A stretch of 64,000 nt of DNA, taken from Candidatus Latescibacterota bacterium. Lineage in GTDB: Bacteria; Latescibacterota; UBA2968; UBA8231. Positions 52,126-59,235 of the stretch are shown one piece after another; within the stretch, counting starts at the first letter, position 1, and each line of letters begins with the position of its first letter. The translations under genes were made by a program, and so were the position numbers. Where the stretch lies: assembly GCA_022819745.1 (NCBI GenBank), contig JAJEGS010000060.1, positions 1 through 64,000 of the forward strand, read 5' to 3'. The notes below the pieces were generated by a model. It searched no databases and was not told where the DNA came from. It saw only the letters and a list, made by a program, of their open reading frames with translations.

Positions 52126-53157
52126 ATGCCTGATTTGACTAAAGCCACGCAACTCCAAGCAAAAGCCTCATTCTCGAGTGCATTGCAGAAGAGAGGCAAA
52201 AACGTGAGGCGCGTTGTCACTCCGCCGCTAAAAAGCCAGGGAATCAAGACTAAACTGGTGCCGTGGATACAGGCCCTCGTGCCCAAAGTCAAGGGACGAT
52301 GGATAGAGCCATTTTTAGGCACTGGCGTCGTCGCCTTTAACGCGGGATTCAAGCAGGCTCTGCTCGGCGATACCAACCCCCATATTATCCGCTTCTATCA
52401 GCAGATTCAACAGGGTGTCATCCATCCCTCGCACGTCCGCGCCTATTTAGAAAAAGAAGGGTTACATCTGCGACAAGCCGGGCGCAACGGATACGACCAC
52501 TTCACCTACATAAGAGATCGCTTCAACCGGGACCACGATCCACTCGATTTCTTATTTCTCTCTAGAGCTGGATTCAATGGGATGATGCGATTCAACAAGA
52601 AAGGCGAGTGGAACATCCCCTTCTGCAAAAAGCCGGAGCGCTTCAGTCGTTCCTACATCACCAAAATAGTGAACCAAGTCCGCGATGTGGCCTGCCTGAT
52701 TCAACAGGGATGGACGTTTGAAACCGCCCCATTCGAGGACGTGATTGCTCAGGCGACCAGTGATGACCTCATCTACTGCGATCCGCCCTACACCGGTCGG
52801 TACGTCGATTACTACAACGGCTGGACAGAAGCTGACGAAGCACGTCTCTATCAACTGCTTTCGGCGACTCCGGCACGGTTTATTCTCTCTACTTGGCATC
52901 ACAACGACTACCGAGAAAACGAAATGCTAGAGCGCCATTGGAATCGATTCAATGTCGTAACCCGCGATCACTTTTACCATTCCGGCGGCAAGATAGAGAA
53001 CAGGCGCTCGATTGTCGAAGCATTAGTTTTCAACTTTTCAGCCCACATCGAACAGCACAATCATGGCGTGGTACCCAAACCAGAACAGCTAATGCTACTT
53101 GAAGAGCGGGCTGAGTACGTCACTCGGCAATTGGACGAGGGTACGAGTAGCTTCTAG
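52126..53157 (+). CDS. D12-class DNA adenine-N6 methyltransferase (Dam-like)
   Basis: A 343-residue enzyme with AdoMet motif I EPFLGTGVVAFN (residues 61-72) and catalytic motif IV DPPY (219-222), in the order of the alpha (D12/Dam) class. RAGFNGMMRFNKKGEWNIPF is the Dam/MboI-type signature between them, which suggests GATC recognition without proving it. It would methylate adenine from AdoMet. No restriction endonuclease is next to it, so it is solitary in this window. The gene is AT-richer than the oxygenase before it and the oxidase after it, suggesting horizontal gain. Confidence 0.9.
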   Translation: MPDLTKATQLQAKASFSSALQKRGKNVRRVVTPPLKSQGIKTKLVPWIQALVPKVKGRWIEPFLGTGVVAFNAGFKQALLGDTNPHIIRFYQQIQQGVIHPSHVRAYLEKEGLHLRQAGRNGYDHFTYIRDRFNRDHDPLDFLFLSRAGFNGMMRFNKKGEWNIPFCKKPERFSRSYITKIVNQVRDVACLIQQGWTFETAPFEDVIAQATSDDLIYCDPPYTGRYVDYYNGWTEADEARLYQLLSATPARFILSTWHHNDYRENEMLERHWNRFNVVTRDHFYHSGGKIENRRSIVEALVFNFSAHIEQHNHGVVPKPEQLMLLEERAEYVTRQLDEGTSSF

Positions 53158-53217
53158 AAAGGTAAAGCCGACGTTGCGACGCCCTCTCTTGGATGCCGTA
53201 GAATCACGGAGTCTCCC

Positions 53218-54339
53218 ATGACCGTATCCAAATGGCAAGAAGTATCCGAGCCACAGCAAGCCGAACACGACGATGTGGTAATTGGCGCTGGCATTGTCGG
53301 CTCGTACGCGGCCACCCTGCTGCACCAGCGGGGCCGCGACGTCGCCCTAGTCGACGCCCGCTTTGTGGCCTCCGGTGCCTCGGGCCGCAACGCCGGCTTT
53401 GTGCTGACTTCGCAGCGCGAGACGTACCCCACTCTCATCGCCCAGATGGGCCGTCCGGCCGCCCGCCAAATTCTCGACATGGTGTGCGACAACGTCGCCC
53501 GCATGCGCGCCTTGGCCAAGCAGTACGAGGTGCCCTGGGAAGAAGGTGCTATCCACCTCGCCGAAACCCAAGCCGACGCCCGCGAGCTGGAAGAGTGGGC
53601 CCGTGCCTTTGCCGCCGACGGCGTTGAGGTCGAGTTTGCCCAGGGTGATCCCTACGGAGCTGGGTATGCGGCGTCTCTACAGGTGGAAGGCGATTTCATG
53701 GTGCAGCCAGCGCGCCTCACCGAGGCCATTGCCGCGGCCTCTGGGGCCACCTTTTACGACCACAATGAGGTCTATCGCATCGAACCAGAGGGCCAAGGCT
53801 TGATAGTGCGCGGGCGGCGAGCCCATATCCGCTGCCGCAAGGTGTACATCGCCACCAATGGGTACGGCTGCGATATGCACCCGCACTTGCGCCGCATCGT
53901 GCGCCCGGTGCGCGGCCAGATCCTCATCACCACCCCGGTGGAACCTCTGATTCAAGTCGCCGGCATCACTGAGTACGATTACTTCCGCCAGCTTGAAGAT
54001 GGGCGTTTGATGATAGGCGGTGCCCGAGCTTTTTTTGAGGAGCAGGAGTACACCGCCGAGGACGCCGTCACCCCCAACCTGATACAGCACCTCGAGGCCT
54101 ATTTGCGCCACTGGTTTCCGGGCATCTCCTTTGAAGTCGAGCGCTACTGGGCTGGCATCCACGGCTTCACCCCGGATCGCCGGGCAGCGGTCGGCGCGCT
54201 CCCGGACCTGCCCGACGCGGTCTTTGCCCTCGGTTTCAGCGGCTACGGCAACTCCATTGGCCTGCTGGCCGCCGAGCGCATGGTGGAACTGGCCCTAGAC
54301 GGACGCGACCCCGGGCCGCTCTCGGCAGCGCGTTTCTAG
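53218..54339 (+). CDS. FAD-dependent oxidoreductase (DAO/GlyOx-like)
   Basis: A 373-residue D-amino-acid-oxidase-fold enzyme: dinucleotide motif VVIGAGIVGSYAA near residue 21, ASGASGRNAGFV (FAD-binding second motif) and the C-terminal GIHGFTPDRRAAVG...GFSGYGNSIG. It would oxidise an amine or N-methyl amino acid to the imine. The substrate is unknown. It is separated by 60 bp from the methyltransferase and is convergent with the PhyH gene at 54394; a 10-bp palindrome GCCCTAGGGC lies in the gap. Confidence 0.88.
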   Translation: MTVSKWQEVSEPQQAEHDDVVIGAGIVGSYAATLLHQRGRDVALVDARFVASGASGRNAGFVLTSQRETYPTLIAQMGRPAARQILDMVCDNVARMRALAKQYEVPWEEGAIHLAETQADARELEEWARAFAADGVEVEFAQGDPYGAGYAASLQVEGDFMVQPARLTEAIAAASGATFYDHNEVYRIEPEGQGLIVRGRRAHIRCRKVYIATNGYGCDMHPHLRRIVRPVRGQILITTPVEPLIQVAGITEYDYFRQLEDGRLMIGGARAFFEEQEYTAEDAVTPNLIQHLEAYLRHWFPGISFEVERYWAGIHGFTPDRRAAVGALPDLPDAVFALGFSGYGNSIGLLAAERMVELALDGRDPGPLSAARF

Positions 54340-54393
54340 TTGGAAATCCATAACCCGCGATTGTATCTGCCAGCTTCGATTGGTTTAGACGCC

Positions 54394-55200
54394 CTAGGGC
54401 CTATGATCCGTATCGACGGGCGCTTCGTCTTTCTCTAAGAAGCGCTCAGTAGTATTGTGAGTCGCCGGGCTGGTGCGGAAATCGGCGATCCAAGGCTGGC
54501 GGAAATAAGCCTGCTTTTCGCGCGGCAGACTGTGCAGCACCACCGGGGGGATCTTCAGCCGGTGCCAGTGGGTAGCCAAATGCGAATAGGCGTTTAATAC
54601 GGTGACGCGGGGGGTATCGCGACGCCACACTGGCCCGGCATGGCACAAGTTTTCGGTGAAAAAAACCGCGCTGCCGGCCGGGCAGGCGTACGTGGTGAGG
54701 AAGGGACTGCGCTTGCCTTCTTCCAGCGACAGATGGTCTTCGTGGATGGGGAATTCCGACTTGTGGCTGCCGATTAAAAAATGGGTACTCTGATCTTCTA
54801 GCGCGATATCGGTCAATTCAAAAATAACCCGCACCATACCGGCGTGGATGCGCCCGTTTTTCACCCGATAGCCAAAAATGGGATCGGCTTGCCCAGGGCC
54901 GCCCCCGTGCAGCCCGCCGTGCTCTTCGCCTTTTTTGCGCCAGACGCAGCTACAGCCTTCCAATCTTATATCGGGACCAATTATTTCCCGAATCACATCG
55001 ACTACTTGGGGATGGTCAATCAGCACACTGGCCGGGCCGCCGGGCACGTCGCGGTGTTCGGGCGGCAGTGATTCGGGATCGTGTTTGATGCGGTCGATCT
55101 GATCGACAATGGCGGCGACTTCGACTGGCTCTAAGATGGCGGGGCGCACTAAAAAGCCGGTGAGGTCAAAGCGGAAGCGTTCTTCTTCGGTCATGGCCAT
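54394..55200 (-). CDS. PhyH-like protein with HxG in place of the HxD iron motif
   Basis: A 268-residue PhyH-fold protein: FDLTGFLVRPAILEP start, FLIGSHKSEF core and distal H187 (LCHAGPVW) with R198. The first iron motif reads GGLHGGG (H98-G-G100), with no Asp two residues after the His. In 2-oxoglutarate halogenases (SyrB2, WelO5) the same Asp is Ala or Gly so that chloride can bind iron, so the site is halogenase-like. Other PhyH-like groups have lost activity or use other ligands, so halogenase function is not implied by this alone. It lies downstream of the DUF4159 gene on the same strand. Confidence 0.82.
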   Translation of the reverse strand: MAMTEEERFRFDLTGFLVRPAILEPVEVAAIVDQIDRIKHDPESLPPEHRDVPGGPASVLIDHPQVVDVIREIIGPDIRLEGCSCVWRKKGEEHGGLHGGGPGQADPIFGYRVKNGRIHAGMVRVIFELTDIALEDQSTHFLIGSHKSEFPIHEDHLSLEEGKRSPFLTTYACPAGSAVFFTENLCHAGPVWRRDTPRVTVLNAYSHLATHWHRLKIPPVVLHSLPREKQAYFRQPWIADFRTSPATHNTTERFLEKDEAPVDTDHRP

Positions 55201-55268
55201 GGGATATCTCCAAGGAGTGTTTTTCTGGTGGATTTAGAAAAGAACCGGCCTTTTGGGGACAGCCGACC

Positions 55269-56402
55269 TCAGTTGACCCCCTGCATGAGGCGTTGGGTGA
55301 TGGAGCCTTCTTGGGTCAGGGCATAGACGATCACGTTGACCGCCATCTGATTGTAGCGCGGGTTGCTGCCCCAGCCTACGTTGTCGATGCCGACCATCCG
55401 GCCGCGGATGAAATATCCGTTGACAATGTCCCGCCAGTCAACTAGGCCCCCAGTACCGCCTTTCAGCGCGAAAAAAGCATTGAAAATGGGATGGTCCAAA
55501 GCCAGACGTTCTTTCCAGAAGTCATACCCATCCACTAAGCCGCCGTACTTTACCAAGGCTTCGCGGTGGTAACCTCCCATAATGAAGCCCCCGGACAGCA
55601 TATAGCGGGCATAGTTTTCCATTTCGCCCTCGTTGAGCGAGCCTTGAGGGATGAGAATGGGCAGTTCAAGCAGGCGTCTGTCGTCGTAGGTGATCGTGCC
55701 GATAAACTCGGCTTTGAGTCCAGTGTACTCATTGATAACGTCGCACAAGGCCTCGATTGAGCGCAGATTCAAATTGTTGTAGCCCTCCAGTTGATCGGTA
55801 ACGCCACGGGCCGAAATCACATGGGCTATTTTGATGAAGCCCTTGACCGCCTGGGGATCGCCGGCGTCTTGTACTACCATAGCCCGGTAACGACCCGTAT
55901 CCATGCTGTTGACATCGAGCATCTCCAAGGCCATGTCGATTCTGTGTTCCGGCATCCGCGTACTAGTCACCGAGGCGGAGACGAGCTTGGGCTCGAGTGC
56001 AAGGCTATTCGCAGTGTTATCGGTAATCGGCCTGAACAAGCTAATGCCCGAGTTGCCGACGTGACTGGAAATCAACGAGCGGACATTGAAGTTGGTCGTG
56101 GCCTGCACTTGATCTAGGCGGGCGGCGGCCAAGTGGACTTGGCGGCGGGCCAATTGGCGCTTGGGCTTGGGGATCTTGCGCAGTTCTAAGGGCTTGGTCA
56201 AGCGAGGTTCACGCTTGATGAATTTAGTGGTGAGAGGCCGAGGGGCTTTGATCTCGACTTGTCGAAAGGGGTTGAGGGCAACGAGGACCAACGTGAGGCC
56301 GACGGCTAGCGCCAAGGACAGGAGAAGGCCTCGGCGTAGGCGACGGACCAATTCGGCGAGTTCGAAATCAGAAGCGGGAGACTTAAAGCGGGAAGAACTC
56401 AT
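55269..56402 (-). CDS. DUF4159 protein with TonB-like N-terminal stalk
   Basis: A 377-residue protein: cytoplasmic start, one membrane helix (LLLSLALAVGLTLVLVAL), a Lys/Arg/Pro-rich linker (KPLELRKIPKPKRQLARRQ) like that of TonB, a long middle region and a C-terminal DUF4159-like flavodoxin/GATase-type domain (LPILIPQGSLNEGEMENYARYMLSGGF, LDHPIFNAFFAL, RMVGIDNVGWG). TonB-like proteins transmit energy to outer-membrane transport, but the ExbB/ExbD partners usual for DUF4159 genes are not adjacent. Function unknown. It is followed at 68 bp by the altered PhyH gene. Confidence 0.8.
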   Translation of the reverse strand: MSSSRFKSPASDFELAELVRRLRRGLLLSLALAVGLTLVLVALNPFRQVEIKAPRPLTTKFIKREPRLTKPLELRKIPKPKRQLARRQVHLAAARLDQVQATTNFNVRSLISSHVGNSGISLFRPITDNTANSLALEPKLVSASVTSTRMPEHRIDMALEMLDVNSMDTGRYRAMVVQDAGDPQAVKGFIKIAHVISARGVTDQLEGYNNLNLRSIEALCDVINEYTGLKAEFIGTITYDDRRLLELPILIPQGSLNEGEMENYARYMLSGGFIMGGYHREALVKYGGLVDGYDFWKERLALDHPIFNAFFALKGGTGGLVDWRDIVNGYFIRGRMVGIDNVGWGSNPRYNQMAVNVIVYALTQEGSITQRLMQGVN

Positions 56403-56609
56403 CGCGGCCCCCGGAGTGGAGGTTGAAGAGATCAGCCGACAAATAGGTGCTCAAGATACCCCAATCCACTGCTGCAATCAAGCACGGCTCGCTTCTGAAG
56501 GAGAGGACTTGTGAAGACCGACAAAGACGAAGGTGCCTTGAATGCCCCCAAGCCGAGACCTGGGTGTGCTGCGATTTTATTGCCCGGGTCGAAGCGAAAC
56601 TCGCTCGGG

Positions 56610-57320
56610 TCAATAACAGCAGCCCATGGGAAAGCGGAAAAAGACCTTTTGACCGCGTTCGAGAAATATCGGCCTTTTGACCGGATATTCGACGCTGCAG
56701 AGAATGCCACGATGGTGTTCGGCGTGGGCGACGAACTGCTTAATCAGCGAGGGATCGTCATAGGCTTTGGCCAAGGCTTTGCCTGTGAGGCTGCAACCCT
56801 TTTGCTGGACGTAGTGGATCAGGGTGGCCAAGGGCGGCGTCGGTGGTTGGGTCGCGGTAGCCGGAGCTAGGACGAAATAGGTATTGACCGGGGTGCTCGA
56901 AAGGCAGAAAGGGGCACCGTCTTCGCGGCCAATGACGATATTGGCACCGAGCAATTGCGGCGTGACTTCGACGCCTAGACGCTGGCTGAGGAGGGCGCAC
57001 TCGTGCGGCGAGACGGCGAATAACTGGCGTCGGTTGACGATGATGGCGCGGCTCCTTTTGTAGAGCGGAGCTTCGCGGCCGGTAGAGGCCCGAGTGAGGC
57101 CGCGATGGCGGTCGCCTTCAATGCCGTGGCAGTCGACGGCCAAGCGCTCTACCGATTGGGTGACTGAGTGGCCGCCCGGATTGCTTTTGCGGTCTTGGTC
57201 GTGGTTGGGTCCCAAGACCTCGAGGACGACGCCGACTTCGGGGATATTGGCCCGTCTCAGGCTTTGCAGTTGGGCGCTTTGTTGGGCGATGAATTCTTCG
57301 AGGTTGTCGTAGAACAGCAC
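56610..57320 (-). CDS. MOSC-domain protein
   Basis: A 236-residue protein whose middle carries the MOSC pattern: DCHGIEGDRHRGL, then IIVNRRQLFAVSPHEC and QLLGANIVIG. MOSC domains bind molybdenum-cofactor intermediates and move sulfur; stand-alone bacterial ones include YiiM, a hydroxylaminopurine reductase. It starts with GTG, preceded by AAAGGG. It is divergent from the TIM-barrel gene at 57490. The 207-bp gap downstream to the DUF4159 gene holds no convincing gene. Confidence 0.72.
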   Translation of the reverse strand: MLFYDNLEEFIAQQSAQLQSLRRANIPEVGVVLEVLGPNHDQDRKSNPGGHSVTQSVERLAVDCHGIEGDRHRGLTRASTGREAPLYKRSRAIIVNRRQLFAVSPHECALLSQRLGVEVTPQLLGANIVIGREDGAPFCLSSTPVNTYFVLAPATATQPPTPPLATLIHYVQQKGCSLTGKALAKAYDDPSLIKQFVAHAEHHRGILCSVEYPVKRPIFLERGQKVFFRFPMGCCY

Positions 57321-57489
57321 GATGGCATCCCTTTCCTAATCCACGAGCCGCTAGCGGATGGCCTGGATCTGGGACATGAGGTAGTAGTTCATGGTGCGAT
57401 AACCCTCTCTTCGTTAGGTTTCCGGTAAATCGCCCTGATAAACTATGCAGCGCAGCCTACCGGACCAACTTAACGCGCTGGAGGAAACT

Positions 57490-59064
57490 ATGGCAGAGCG
57501 AACGGCCGCGCCCAACTACGGCATTGTGTACAACTGGGACGGTGCGCCCCACGGGTACAGCGAGTACCCCCAATCGCTGGCGCAGTTCCTCGACAAAGTG
57601 TACGCACCCTTAGCCGATACTCAGGTGGGGGCCTTGTGTTGGTGCGTTGGCGTCCACGAAGTGCCTTGGCCGTCACAGCAATTGGATGTGGTCGGCGCAT
57701 CGACCGAGCGGCGCTACGATTCAGTGCAGACTATGCGCCACACCGAAAACATCCGCGCCTTTTTCGAGCGGGGGGACGATCTATACGGAGCGCTGGTGCA
57801 GCGCGGCCGCGAGCTGGGCATGGCGGTGCTGCCGTCGCTGCGCATGAACGACAACCACTTTTGGGATTTGCGGCCGGGCGACTTGGGCGGCTTGCAACGA
57901 GCCGATCTGACGCCGCTGCGGCAGCAGCACCCCGAGTGGCTTTTGGGCGAGGACCAGGCACCGGGCTGGGTCTCAACTTCGTGGAACATGGCCATTCCCC
58001 AAGTGCGGGCGTACATCTTGCAGCGCGTCGTCGAGGCCTGCCGCTTGGCCGATTGGGACGGCGTCGAATTGGATTGGCAACGGCACGCCTTCCACTTGCC
58101 AGCCGACGATGCGTACCGCCTGCGCTACGTTTTGACCGATCTCATCCAGGCCATTCGGAAGCAGACCGACCAGATCGCCGAGGAGCGAAGGCGGCCCTTT
58201 CACGTGGCCGTGCGAGTGGCCACGACCTTTGAAGCCTGCCGCCGCATTGGCTACGATGTGGAGACTTGGGTGCGGGATGGTTTGTGCGATGTGGTTATCA
58301 GTGGCGGCAATTCGGGGACCGACCCAGGAGCCGAAGTCGAGCGGTTCGTCGAGTTGTGCCGTCCCCACGGCGTGCGCTTCTACGCTGGCTTCGACTCGGA
58401 CGGGCGGCAACAAGCGCGACGCTTGCGGCCCCACGGGGCGTGGCGGGTGGATTGGTTTCGCGGCTTGGCCCAAGACCAGCTAGCGCGTGGGGCGGACGGC
58501 GTGTACGTGTTCAACTGGCACGGCCACGCTCAGACGCACCGACCGTTGCTCACTACCATGGGGTCGGCGGAAACCCTAGTCGGCTTGGACAAAGTGTACA
58601 CCGCCCTGCACCGCAGCATTGGCCCCAAGACAGGGAACCGAGTGGATGCCGAGCGCGACGACCGCTTGTACGGCGAGGTGCCGGTGACGCTGTATCCCAC
58701 GCTGACGGACTGTGGGCCGGTCTTCCATGTCCGCGTCGGTGACGAGGTCGAGCCCGAAGGAGCGTTGACAAGTGCCGAGTTGCAAATCGAAATGGCCCAC
58801 TGGTCGCCCGCCGATCGGATTGAAGTGATGTTGGACGGGGTCGCGTTGGCAGCGCCGGTGGTGCGCGATGCCGCGGCTGAAGATGCAGCCGATCCGAGCG
58901 ATGTATCGGAGAACGCTTGGCTCTGTTGGAACTTAACCGCAGCACAGGTGGGACGCGGCGTCCACCAGGTCCGACTGCGGCTGCTAGAGCGGGATGAGCG
59001 GTTGCGGGTGCCCTTGCGGGTTGAGCAGGTGGAAATCTATTTGCAGTACACAAAAGAGAAGTAA
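57490..59064 (+). CDS. Glycoside hydrolase-like TIM-barrel protein with C-terminal beta domain
   Basis: A 524-residue protein. The barrel has NYGIVYNWDGAPHG, MAVLPSLRMNDNHFW and WDGVELDWQRHAFHLP, whose Asp-Glu-Asp order at a strand end fits a glycosidase acid site; it resembles the putative GHL10-like/DUF families that bind cell-wall or plant sugars. After about residue 370 follows a beta-sandwich (VPVTLYPTLTDCGPVFHVRVGDE, MAHWSPADRIEVMLDG). No signal peptide. GGAGG lies five bases before ATG 57490; an in-frame ATG at 57445 lacks one. Confidence 0.78.
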   Translation: MAERTAAPNYGIVYNWDGAPHGYSEYPQSLAQFLDKVYAPLADTQVGALCWCVGVHEVPWPSQQLDVVGASTERRYDSVQTMRHTENIRAFFERGDDLYGALVQRGRELGMAVLPSLRMNDNHFWDLRPGDLGGLQRADLTPLRQQHPEWLLGEDQAPGWVSTSWNMAIPQVRAYILQRVVEACRLADWDGVELDWQRHAFHLPADDAYRLRYVLTDLIQAIRKQTDQIAEERRRPFHVAVRVATTFEACRRIGYDVETWVRDGLCDVVISGGNSGTDPGAEVERFVELCRPHGVRFYAGFDSDGRQQARRLRPHGAWRVDWFRGLAQDQLARGADGVYVFNWHGHAQTHRPLLTTMGSAETLVGLDKVYTALHRSIGPKTGNRVDAERDDRLYGEVPVTLYPTLTDCGPVFHVRVGDEVEPEGALTSAELQIEMAHWSPADRIEVMLDGVALAAPVVRDAAAEDAADPSDVSENAWLCWNLTAAQVGRGVHQVRLRLLERDERLRVPLRVEQVEIYLQYTKEK

Positions 59065-59079
59065 CCAAAAAGGAAAGAG

Positions 59080-59235
59080 ATGATGATGATGAAGGTTAAG
59101 ACTGAAATGGACGACAAACTTCGTTCGGAGTGCGATTTGAAGAGCTTACGGGTGAGAAAAGTTGGTCCTAAGCGGAAGAATTTCAGGGGACGATCCGTCC
59201 ATTTTGTGGATTGGACCACTCGATGCTGGGAGTAG
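59080..59235 (+). CDS. Possible 51-residue basic protein (weak ORF)
   Basis: Four consecutive ATG codons follow AAAGGAAAG and open a 51-codon frame rich in Lys and Arg (KVGPKRKNFRGRS) with two Cys. It starts 15 bp after the TIM-barrel stop and overlaps the start of the TolC-like gene by 13 bp. A ribosome site and the overlap suggest a real, translationally coupled leader, but I recognise no family and the composition could be fortuitous. Confidence 0.3.
   Translation: MMMMKVKTEMDDKLRSECDLKSLRVRKVGPKRKNFRGRSVHFVDWTTRCWE

Noticed and set aside
56403..56609. ORFs on both strands between the MOSC and DUF4159 genes
   Set aside because: All lack ribosome sites and family-like composition; I see no gene there.
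59037..59219. Minus-strand ORF of 60 codons with a hydrophobic stretch
   Set aside because: The hydrophobic run is the complement of an ATG/GAT-rich stretch; no ribosome site, and it lies antisense to the gene-start region.
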